Shown here: positions 24,663-33,200 of the stretch, piece by piece
How the letters are laid out: each line of letters starts with the position of its first letter
Position numbering within the stretch: the first letter of the stretch is position 1
NCBI GenBank assembly: GCA_963778075.1
Contig: CAVZTJ010000003.1
Span: forward strand, 496,001-560,000
Direction: 5' to 3'
From: JASHPR01 sp963778075
GTDB taxonomy: Bacteria > Actinomycetota > Actinomycetes > Streptosporangiales > Streptosporangiaceae
Length of the DNA stretch: 64,000 nt
The notes under the pieces: model-generated
Seen by the model: the letters and a program-made list of their open reading frames with translations, nothing else
The model's database searches: none
Told to the model about the DNA's origin: nothing
Translations under genes and position numbers: made by a program

Positions 24663-27197
24663 ATGAAGGCCGCTGAGGACGCGGGACAGGGCGGGCACGC
24701 CGCCGCCGAACGGGCGCCGGGCCACGAAGCTGCACGTGGCGAGCCCTACGACCCGCGGACGGTGCAGGAGAAGTGGCAGGAACGCTGGGCGGCGCTCGAC
24801 CCGTTCCGCGCCAGCGATGACGCCTCGGACGGACGGCCCCGCACCTATCTGCTCGACATGTTCCCGTACCCGTCCGGCGACCTGCACATGGGGCACGCCG
24901 AGGCGTACGCGATCGGAGACGCGGTAGCGCGCTACTTCTTCCAGCGCGGCCACAACGTGCTGCACCCGATCGGCTGGGACGCATTCGGGCTGCCCGCCGA
25001 GAACGCCGCGATCCGGAACAACTCCCACCCGGCCGACTGGACCTACAAGAACATCGACACGCAGGCCGCCTCGTTCCGGCGGTATGCGGTCTCGTTCGAC
25101 TGGTCCCGGCGGCTGTATACGTGCGACCCGAGCTACTACCGCTGGAACCAGTGGCTGTTCCTGCGGTTCTACGAGCGCGGGCTCGCCTACCGCAAGGACG
25201 GCTACGTCAACTGGTGCCCGGTCGATCAGACCGTGCTCGCCAACGAGCAAGTGATCGCGGGCCGGTGCGAGCGCTGCGGCGCCGAGGTGGTCCGCCGGGT
25301 GCTGACCCAGTGGTACTTCAGGATCACCGAGTACGCCGACCGGCTGCTCGAGGGGATGAAGGAACTGGAAGGGCTGTGGCCCGAGCCGGTCCTGATGATG
25401 CAGCGGAACTGGATCGGGCGCAGCGAGGGCGCCGAGGTGCAGTTCACGATCGAGGGCCGGGACGAGCCGGTCACCGTGTTCACCACCCGCCCGGACACGC
25501 TGTACGGGGCGACGTTCTTCGTGATCGCGGCCGACTCGCCGCTGGCCGCCGAGGTCTGTGCGCCGGAGCAGCGTGCCGCGCTGGATGAGTACCTGACCCA
25601 GGTGCGCAAGCTGACCGACATCGAGCGCCAGGCCACGGAGCGCGAAAAGACCGGCGTGTTCCTGGGCAGGTACGCGATCAACCCGGTCAACGGCGAGCAC
25701 ATCCCGGTCTGGGCCGCCGACTACGTGCTGCCGGACTACGGCACCGGGGCGATCATGGCCGTGCCCGCGCACGATCAGCGCGACCTGGACTTCGCCCGGG
25801 CGTTCGGGCTGCCGGTCCGCGTGGTGGTGCAGACCGATTCCGCCGACCCGGCCGAGACAGGGGCCGCCACCCCCGGGGACGGAGAGCTGATCAACTCGGG
25901 CCCGATCGACGGGCTGCCCAAGGCCCAGGCGATCACGGCGATCATCGACCTGCTGGCCCAGCGTGGCCTGGGCCGCCCTGCGGTCAACTACCGGCTGCGC
26001 GACTGGCTGCTGTCGCGGCAGCGGTTCTGGGGCACGCCGATCCCGATCGTGTACTGCCCGTCGTGCGGCGAGGTGCCGGTGCCGGATGACCAGCTTCCCG
26101 TGCTCCTGCCCGACCTGCGCGGCCAGGATCTGGCGCCGAAGGGTGTCTCTCCGCTGGCGGCGGCCGAGGACTGGGTGAACACCGAGTGCCCGAAGTGCGG
26201 TGGCCCGGCCAAGCGGGACACCGACACGATGGACACGTTCGTCGACTCGTCGTGGTACTTCCTGCGGTACTGCTCGCCGTCCTACGAGCACGGGCCGTTC
26301 GACGTTGAAGCGGTGCGCCGGTGGAACCCCGTGTACCTGTACGTGGGGGGCAGCGAGCACGCGATCTTGCACCTGATGTACAGCCGGTTCTTCGTCAAGG
26401 TCCTGCACGACATGCGCATGGTCGACTTCGACGAGCCGTTCACCCGGCTGCTCAACCAGGGCCAGGTGATCAACCAGGGCCGGGCGATGTCGAAGTCCCT
26501 GGGCAACGGCGTCGACCTGGGGGAACAGCTCGCCGCGCACGGGGTCGACGCGATCCGGCTGACGATGATCTTTGCCAGCCCGCCCGCCGATGACATCGAC
26601 TGGGCCGACGTGCGGCCTGAGGCATCGGTCAAGTTCCTCGGCCGGGTTTGGCGGCTCGCCGCCGAGGTCGGGACCGGGGCACCGGCCACCCCGCTGGATG
26701 ACGGCGACCTCGAGCTGCGGCGGGTGACGCACCGGACCATCGACGAAGTCACCAGGCTGGTCGAGGCCAGGAGGCTGAACGTGGCGGTGGCGCGGCTGAT
26801 GGAACTGGTCAGCGCCGCACGCCGGGCGATTGACTCCGGGCCGGGCGCCGCCGACTCCGCGGTGCGCGAGGCGACCGAGACTCTGATCGTTCTGCTGTCG
26901 CTGTTCGCGCCGTACACCGCCGAGGAGTGCTGGGAGCTGCTCGGCCACCAGCCGTCCGTGGCGACGGCGGGTTGGCCAACCGCCGATCCAGCGCTGCTCG
27001 TTCATGACATGGTGACGTGTGTCGTCCAGGTCGGCGGCAAGGTGCGGGACCGCCTCGAGGTTCCGCCGGGGATCGGCGACGACGAACTGCGCGGGCTGGC
27101 GCTGGCAGCGCCCGGGGCGAGCCGGGCGCTGGCCGGACGCGACGTGCGCACCGTGATCGTGCGGGCGCCGAAGCTGGTCAACATCGTGCCAGCCTGA
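24663..27197 (+). CDS. leuS: leucyl-tRNA synthetase
   Basis: 844 residues. It charges tRNA-Leu with leucine. The class I HIGH box is in MFPYPSGDLHMGHAEAYAIG and the KMSKS loop is GRAMSKSLGNG. The editing domain has YVLPDYGTGAIMAVPAHDQR, and zinc-type CxxC pairs are present (CERCG; CPKCG). The anticodon-binding and C-terminal domains are complete (VQVGGKVRDRLEVP near the end). The start ATG has GAGGGA upstream. Expression is probably controlled by the leucine attenuator just upstream. It converges with lexA. Confidence 0.97.
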   Translation: MKAAEDAGQGGHAAAERAPGHEAARGEPYDPRTVQEKWQERWAALDPFRASDDASDGRPRTYLLDMFPYPSGDLHMGHAEAYAIGDAVARYFFQRGHNVLHPIGWDAFGLPAENAAIRNNSHPADWTYKNIDTQAASFRRYAVSFDWSRRLYTCDPSYYRWNQWLFLRFYERGLAYRKDGYVNWCPVDQTVLANEQVIAGRCERCGAEVVRRVLTQWYFRITEYADRLLEGMKELEGLWPEPVLMMQRNWIGRSEGAEVQFTIEGRDEPVTVFTTRPDTLYGATFFVIAADSPLAAEVCAPEQRAALDEYLTQVRKLTDIERQATEREKTGVFLGRYAINPVNGEHIPVWAADYVLPDYGTGAIMAVPAHDQRDLDFARAFGLPVRVVVQTDSADPAETGAATPGDGELINSGPIDGLPKAQAITAIIDLLAQRGLGRPAVNYRLRDWLLSRQRFWGTPIPIVYCPSCGEVPVPDDQLPVLLPDLRGQDLAPKGVSPLAAAEDWVNTECPKCGGPAKRDTDTMDTFVDSSWYFLRYCSPSYEHGPFDVEAVRRWNPVYLYVGGSEHAILHLMYSRFFVKVLHDMRMVDFDEPFTRLLNQGQVINQGRAMSKSLGNGVDLGEQLAAHGVDAIRLTMIFASPPADDIDWADVRPEASVKFLGRVWRLAAEVGTGAPATPLDDGDLELRRVTHRTIDEVTRLVEARRLNVAVARLMELVSAARRAIDSGPGAADSAVREATETLIVLLSLFAPYTAEECWELLGHQPSVATAGWPTADPALLVHDMVTCVVQVGGKVRDRLEVPPGIGDDELRGLALAAPGASRALAGRDVRTVIVRAPKLVNIVPA

Positions 27198-27245
27198 TCT
27201 CTGGCGAGACCGGCACCAGGATCGTCGCCTGGTAGCTGGCTCTCC

Positions 27246-28058
27246 TCAGACCCGGCGCAGCACCGCCACGACCTTGCCGAGGATCGTCACGTCGTTGGCG
27301 GCGATCGGAGTGTAGGCCGGGTTGTGCGGCATCAGCCAGATGTTGCCATCGCTGGAGCGTTTGAACGTCTTGACCGTCGCCTCGCCGTCGAGCATGGCGG
27401 CCACGATCTCACCGTTCTCCGCCACCTTCTGCTCGCGCACCACGACCCAGTCGCCGTCGGTGATTGCCGCATTGATCATCGAGTCACCCACGACCCGCAG
27501 CAGGAACAGCGTGCCCTCGCCCACGATCTGCCTGGGCAGCGGGAAGATGTCCTCGATTGCCTGTTCGGCAAGGATCGGGCCACCGGCTGCAATGCGGCCG
27601 ACCATCGGCACGTAGGCCGCCTCCTGCGAGGCGATGTCCATCGGCGGCTCTTCCTCGGTGACGCCCTGATCGGGGGCTCCCTGCTCGGGGCGAATCGCCG
27701 GGTGGCCAGGCAGCCGGACCTCGACCGTGCGCGGCCGGCCGATGTCGCGGCGCAGGTATCCCTTCCGCTGCAGCGTGGAAAGTTGATAGGAGACGCTGGA
27801 GGTGCTGGTCAGCCCCACCGCCTCGCCGATCTCCCGCATCGATGGCGGATAACCACGGCGCTGCACCGAGTCGCGGATGACCTGCAGGACCTTGCGCTGG
27901 CGCCAGGTCAGCACGTGGTCCGGGTCGGGCTTTTCGGGCAGGTCCGCCACGACGGTGGGAACGGTGCCCTTTGGCTTCCGCCCTGGCCGCCCCTTGGGTC
28001 GCTCGCCAATGGCGGGCGAGGACGCTAGCGCCCCCCCGTCCTCATTAGTACTGCTCAT
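27246..28058 (-). CDS. lexA: LexA, SOS repressor
   Basis: 270 residues. It represses DNA-damage genes and self-cleaves when RecA filaments form. The winged helix is LTWRQRKVLQVIRDSVQRRG, PPSMREIGEAVGLTSTSSVS and LQRKGYLRRD. The cleavage site is the Ala-Gly bond in VGRIAAGGPILAE. Catalytic Ser is in VVGDSMINAAI and Lys in GEATVKTFKR. The ATG at 28058 has CGGAGG upstream; the frame extends further 5' but through the promoter. It is divergent from the LysM gene, the usual actinobacterial arrangement, with LexA-like boxes between them. Confidence 0.96.
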   Translation of the reverse strand: MSSTNEDGGALASSPAIGERPKGRPGRKPKGTVPTVVADLPEKPDPDHVLTWRQRKVLQVIRDSVQRRGYPPSMREIGEAVGLTSTSSVSYQLSTLQRKGYLRRDIGRPRTVEVRLPGHPAIRPEQGAPDQGVTEEEPPMDIASQEAAYVPMVGRIAAGGPILAEQAIEDIFPLPRQIVGEGTLFLLRVVGDSMINAAITDGDWVVVREQKVAENGEIVAAMLDGEATVKTFKRSSDGNIWLMPHNPAYTPIAANDVTILGKVVAVLRRV

Positions 28059-28120
28059 CGTCGGGCCTCCGGCTAGCTGGTGTGGGTCATCGATGACGTT
28101 AGCGGTTTCGAACACCGATC

Positions 28121-28136
28121 TCAAACATCTGTTCGA
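28121..28136. promoter_or_regulatory. LexA box for lexA autoregulation
   Basis: TCAAACATCTGTTCGA matches the actinobacterial SOS box TCGAAC-N4-GTTCGA with a single difference in the arms. It lies 63 bases upstream of the lexA start. A further half-site TCGAAC is at 28108-28113. Confidence 0.75.
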
Positions 28137-28223
28137 CACGCGCCGAAAGTGTCGGACCCCTGCGATATGACTGTACCGTAGCTTCGTTCGATCGAACGCT
28201 ATTTTGATAGAACAAGAGTACGA

Positions 28224-28239
28224 TCGAACAGTCATTCGG
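28224..28239. promoter_or_regulatory. LexA box upstream of the LysM gene
   Basis: TCGAACAGTCATTCGG has a perfect left arm and a right arm with two changes from GTTCGA. It ends 17 bases before the LysM start. An unrelated perfect palindrome CGTTCGATCGAACG sits at 28185-28198. Confidence 0.6.
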
Positions 28240-28255
28240 GTGAGGGAGGCCGGGA

Positions 28256-29284
28256 ATGAGCGTGATGAGCGCGGCAGAGGCTGGCCAGGCGGCTGGGGCT
28301 AGCCCGGAGGTTCCGCTGCAGCCACTGCGTATCGCCAGGTCAGCAGCTGGCCAGGACGATCCGGGCGCGGCCGGAGACTGGATGGGCTGCGGCGACGAGA
28401 CGTCCGCGGAGACGGGCGTTATCGAGGGCAGCGCGAGTGCGCTGCGCGTCACTCAGGTCCGGATGGTGCGCGAGGTCAGGGTTAGCACGCTGCGAGCCGA
28501 GGAGGCCGGGCTCGGGATCGTGCCGCAGCCCCGGGCAACGGCGCGGGAGGGGGCAGCGGCGCCGCGGACCAGGATGGCGGCGCGGGCAGGGATGGCGACG
28601 TCGGCCCACCTAGCCACTCAGGCACCGGCGTCCGGCCGGCCCGTGACGGCAAGCCAGATTCAGGGGGCAACCCAAATTCCGGCTGCCAGCCAGGCCCGGG
28701 TAACCGGCCAGGCGCCTGCGGCGAGCCAGGCGCGGGTGGCACAGCAGGTCCGCGTGACGAGGCAGGCCCGCGTGGCCAGGCAGGCCCGCGTGGCCAGGCA
28801 GGCTCGCGTGACGAGGCAGGCCCGGGTGACCGGGCAGGCCCGGGTGACCAGGCAGGCCCGGGTGACCAGGCAGGCCCGGGTGACGACACAGGCCCGGGTG
28901 ACGACACAGGCCCCGGTCACGACACAGGCCCCGGTCACGACACAGGCCCGGGTGGCGCTGCGGCCCGGACCGGTGCGGCTCACCCGGCGGGGACGGCGGG
29001 TCGTGGCCGGGCTCGTGATCGGCGTCATCATCGTCGCGGTGACGGTGCTCTGGATGAGCGTTGCCGGGAGCGTGCAGGCATCCAGCAACGGCTCGGCGGC
29101 GGGGTCGCCCTACCGCGGCATGACCCAGGTCGTGGTCCGGCCCGGGCAGAGCCTCTGGTCGATCGCCACGGCGGCCGAGCCGTCGGGGAACCTGTGGCCG
29201 GTGGTACAGCAGATCATCAACGTGAACGCCCTGAGCAGCGCTAATGTTCAGGCGGGGCAGCTTCTCTGGGTTCCGCGCAGCTGA
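28256..29284 (+). CDS. SOS-linked LysM membrane protein with a long Arg/Gln repeat region (ChiZ/DivS position)
   Basis: 342 residues. The N-terminal ~240 residues are cytoplasmic. About 145-235 is a run of five-to-six-residue repeats of the type RQARVT/RQARVA, strongly basic. One membrane helix follows (RRVVAGLVIGVIIVAVTVLW, about 250-268), then an external LysM domain (VVVRPGQSLWSIATAAEP to VQAGQLLWVPRS). The gene divergent from lexA in actinobacteria is often a LysM or DivS/ChiZ-type protein that delays division after DNA damage. By position, topology and LexA box I infer the same role; sequence identity to those proteins is not shown. Confidence 0.75.
   Translation: MSVMSAAEAGQAAGASPEVPLQPLRIARSAAGQDDPGAAGDWMGCGDETSAETGVIEGSASALRVTQVRMVREVRVSTLRAEEAGLGIVPQPRATAREGAAAPRTRMAARAGMATSAHLATQAPASGRPVTASQIQGATQIPAASQARVTGQAPAASQARVAQQVRVTRQARVARQARVARQARVTRQARVTGQARVTRQARVTRQARVTTQARVTTQAPVTTQAPVTTQARVALRPGPVRLTRRGRRVVAGLVIGVIIVAVTVLWMSVAGSVQASSNGSAAGSPYRGMTQVVVRPGQSLWSIATAAEPSGNLWPVVQQIINVNALSSANVQAGQLLWVPRS
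28690..28960 (+). repeat. 15-bp tandem repeats in the LysM gene
   Basis: Units of the form CAGGCCCGGGTGACC, with variants, run for about 250 bp and encode QARVT-type pentads. This is coding, not a CRISPR array: there are no spacers. Confidence 0.8.
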
Positions 29285-29490
29285 TCAAAACCGGACGCGG
29301 TCCCACCCGCCTCCCCATTTCCCCTGCGCGGCCCGGCGTCTTCCCTCTGCGCCGCCCGGCGTCGCGACACGCCGGCGGACGCGGCCAATCGGCGCCGGCC
29401 AGGCGCGTGGCGGCCCGGCCGACCGGTGCCCGCATACCGAACGAATCGGCGTGGCGTTCCGGGAGAGCTTGCATCTTGGCGCGGAACAGA

Positions 29491-29538
29491 CCACAATATC
29501 TAGTAGTTACAACGCTGTAGTTTTCCTATAGCTTGTGT
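29491..29538 (+). promoter_or_regulatory. tandem NrdR boxes
   Basis: Two sites resemble the NrdR consensus ACACWATATATWGTGT. Box 1 at 29491-29506 has core ACAATATCTAGT (11 of 12); box 2 at 29523-29538 has CCTATAGCTTGTGT (11 of 14). They are 32 bp apart, the three-turn spacing seen for NrdR pairs, and lie 43-90 bases before the nrdR start. Confidence 0.7.
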
Positions 29539-29580
29539 TAGAGCGGGAACAGCGGGAGCACCTGAGGGGAGGTGGATCGC

Positions 29581-30159
29581 GTGTACTGTCCGTATTGTCG
29601 GCACCCGGACAGCAGGGTCATCGACAGCCGGACCGCCGAAGACGGGGCGGCGATCCGCCGCCGGAGGTCCTGCCCGGCCTGCGGCCGCCGTTTCACCACC
29701 CAGGAGACGGTCATTCTCATGGTGGCGAAGCGCAGCGGCGTGACCGAGCCGTTCAACCGGGACAAGATCGTCCGGGGCGTGCAGCGTGCCTGCCAGGGCA
29801 GGCCGGTCAGCGAGGATCAGCTCGCGATCCTGGCCCAGCGGGTGGAGGACGCGATCCGCAGCCGCGGCAGCGGGGAAGTTCCGTCGCACGAGGTGGGTCT
29901 CGCGATCCTGGGGCCGCTTCGTGACCTCGACGAGGTCGCCTACCTGCGATTTGCCTCTGTGTACCGGGGATTCGAGTCACTTGCTGACTTCGAGGAAGAA
30001 ATAGCCGGGCTGCGCCGCGAACGCGATCGCGGCTGGCGCTCCGGAGACGATGACGGGCCAAGGCTCTCCCCAGGGGACGGGGACCCGCCGCGGCCCAAGG
30101 GGCGAGGCCCATCCGATGGCCTGGAGTCCGCAGACCGGCAGCGTGCCGACGCCCGGTGA
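29581..30159 (+). CDS. nrdR: NrdR, ribonucleotide reductase repressor
   Basis: 192 residues from a GTG with GGGGAGGT eight bases upstream; an earlier in-frame GTG (29572) overlaps that box. The zinc ribbon has CPYC and CPAC (residues ~3-34) with RRRRSCPACGRRFTTQE. The ATP-cone follows (VAKRSGVTEPFNRDKIVRGV to about 140). The last ~45 residues are a charged, Pro/Gly-rich tail longer than usual. It senses ATP/dATP and represses reductase genes. It precedes nrdJ and probably represses itself and nrdJ through the tandem boxes. Confidence 0.95.
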   Translation: MYCPYCRHPDSRVIDSRTAEDGAAIRRRRSCPACGRRFTTQETVILMVAKRSGVTEPFNRDKIVRGVQRACQGRPVSEDQLAILAQRVEDAIRSRGSGEVPSHEVGLAILGPLRDLDEVAYLRFASVYRGFESLADFEEEIAGLRRERDRGWRSGDDDGPRLSPGDGDPPRPKGRGPSDGLESADRQRADAR

Positions 30160-30290
30160 AGCGGCCGGCGATCAACATCAGACGTCAACCACAGAGGTTG
30201 CAAGAACTGTCGCAAAAACACAGATCAGCGGAACCACGGGGGCTGCCAAGGCCCACGACGAAACCAGACGGAGCCCTGAAGGGGGAGCAG

Positions 30291-33200
30291 ATGACCGAGA
30301 CAACGGCTAGCGGGGCGGCTCAGGACGGCACCGGCGCGCGCAAGGGCCTGACCATCAGCCGCATCAACACCCGCGACGGCGTTCATCCCTATGACGAGAT
30401 CACCTGGGAGCGCCGCGACGTTGTCATGACCAACTGGAGAGACGGGTCGGTCAATTTTGAGCAGAGGGGCGTGGAGTTCCCCGATTTCTGGTCGGTCAAC
30501 GCCGCCAACATCGTCACGACCAAGTACTTCCGCGGCGCCGTGGGGACGGGGCAGCGCGAGTGGAGCCTGAAGCAGCTCGTCGACCGGGTGGTCGGGACCT
30601 ACACGGCGGCCGGGCGTGAGCACGGCTACTTCGCCACCGACGCCGACGCGGAGATCTTCAACCACGAGCTCACCTATGCGCTGATCCACCAGGTGTTCAG
30701 CTTCAACTCGCCGGTCTGGTTCAACGTCGGGACCTCGTCGCCGCAGCAGGTGTCGGCCTGCCAGCCGTACGACGCGCTAGTCAGCACCCCGCAGGGTCCG
30801 ATGCCGATCGGGAGCCTGGTCGAGGGCGACGCCGTTGGCACCAAGGTTCACGACGCCTACGGCACCACCCGGGTCGTCGCGGTCAAGGCCAACGGGGTCA
30901 AGGACGTGCTCCGGGTGCACACCTTCGAGGGCCAGTCGCTCGACGTGACCGCCGACCACCTGGTCTGGCGCGCGACCGACCTTGTCGTCGGCGAGTTCAC
31001 CGTGGCCGGGTTCCTCCGCGTCGGTGACCATCTGCTGGACGTATCGCCCGACTTCGGCGGCTCGGACCGCCAGCTCGTCAAGGTCAGCAAGATCGAGCGT
31101 CTCGGCCCGATGGAGGTCTATGACATCCAGACCGAGAGCGGCGAGTACCTGTCCGGCAGCACCGCGAGCCTGCGCGTGCACAACTGCTTCATCCTGGCCG
31201 TGGACGACACGATGGACTCGATCCTCGAGTGGTACCGCGAGGAGGGGCTCATCTTCAAGGGCGGCTCGGGTGCCGGGGTAAACCTGTCCAGGATCCGGTC
31301 GAGCAAGGAGCTCCTGTCCTCGGGCGGGACCGCCAGCGGCCCGGTCTCGTTCATGCGCGGCGCCGACGCCTCGGCAGGGACGATCAAGTCGGGCGGCGCA
31401 ACCAGGCGCGCGGCCAAGATGGTGGTGCTCGACGTCGACCACCCCGACATCGAGGATTTCATCGTCACCAAGGCACGCGAGGAGGCGAAGGTCAGGGTCC
31501 TGCGGGACGCGGGCTTCGACATGGACCTCGGCGGTAAGGACATCATCAGCGTCCAGTATCAGAACGCGAACAACTCGGTGCGGGTCAGCGACGAGTTCAT
31601 GCACGCCGTCGAGGACGGCGGCACGTTCGGCCTCGCCGCCCGGCGTAGCGGCGAGGTCGTGCAGACCGTCGAAGCCAAGAAACTGTTCCGGCAGATGGCG
31701 CAGGCGGCGTGGGAATGCGCCGACCCGGGCATTCAGTACGACAGCACGATCAACGACTGGCACACCTGCCCGGAATCCGGACGGATCACGGCCAGTAATC
31801 CTTGTAGTGAGTATGTACATCTAGATAACTCGTCGTGCAACCTGGCCAGCATCAACCTGATGAAGTTCCTGCGCGAGGACGACTCGTTCGACGTCGAGCG
31901 GTTCGAGAAGATCACCGAGCTGATCATCACGGCGATGGACATCTCGATCTGCTTCGCCGACTTCCCGACCGAGAAGATAACCGCCACCACCCGGGCCTAC
32001 CGGCAGCTCGGCATCGGTTACGCGAACCTCGGCGCGCTGCTGATGGCTACGGGGCACGCCTACGACTCCAAGGGCGGCCGGGCCATCGCCGCGGCCATTA
32101 CCGCGCACATGACCGGCACTGCCTACCGGCGCTCCGCCGAGCTGGCCGCGGTGGTCGGCCCGTACGACGGCTACGCCCGCAACGCGACCGCGCACAAGCG
32201 GGTGATGACCAAGCACGCGGCGGCCAGCGCGGAGATCAAGGCCCTCGGCGGCATGGACGACGCAATCATCGCGGCCGCCAACAAGGTCTGGGCCAGCTGC
32301 ATCGAGCTCGGCGAGGTGAACGGCTACCGGAACGCGCAGGCCAGCCTGCTCGCGCCGACAGGCTGCCTGACCGGTGAGTCCCTTATAACGACCGACCGAG
32401 GGCTCGTTCGTCTGTCCGAACTTGGCGACGTCTACGGAGATCGCTGGCAGAACCTCGAGCTGGCGGTGTCCACGGACGACGGCCCACGCCAAGCCACCAG
32501 GTTTTTCGTGAATGGCGAAGAGCCGACTCGGTGCATAGTCACCGAGGGCGGGTACCGAATCCAGGGGACCCTGACCCATCGGGTCAAGGTCGTGAACCCA
32601 GCTTCGGGCGCGTGGGAGTGGAAGCGGCTCGCCGACATCTCGGCGGTGGATGTTGTTCCCGTTCAGCTCGGCACCATGATTGGCGAGCCACGCCGGGTTC
32701 CGCTTCCGGTTCTCGATCAGGCCTATTACACCGATGACCGGCACCTGCAGGTGCCTGATGCGGTCACCGCCGACCTGGCCGAACTCGTCGGCTACTTCAT
32801 GGGCGACGGCAGCCTGCACGCCAAGGGAATCCGCCTGTGCGTCGCCGACACCGACCTCGATGTCGTAGCCAGGATCGAGGTACTGGCCAAAGACCTGTTC
32901 GGCCTGCAGCCTGTCGTCACCCAGCAGCCTGGTTATCAGGAGGTGAGCCTGCAATCCGTGCGCCTGGCGCGTTGGTGGCAGGCGGCAGGCTTCTCCAAGG
33001 TTCTGCCCGAGGCCGGTCACACCGGCAAGGGATGGGTTTCCCGGATTCCCTCGGCGATTTTGGAAACCAACAGGCCAGCCGTCTACGGCGCCTTCCTGCG
33101 CGGGCTCTTCGAGGCTGACGGAACCGTACTGGAGGGGGTTCCCAGCGTTTCGACAGCGAGCGAGTCCTTTGCCGCGGAGGTGCGGACCGCTGCGCTGGCT

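Noticed and set aside
24642..27005. 787-codon minus-strand frame opposite leuS
   Set aside because: Mirror frame of a perfectly recognisable leuS. The translation is Arg/Val/His-rich low-information sequence typical of antisense frames in GC-rich coding DNA.
28690..28960. Possible CRISPR array from regular repeats
   Set aside because: Units are contiguous 15-mers in frame inside a coding gene, without spacers or leader. The same applies to the repeats at 5.3 and 10.8 kb.
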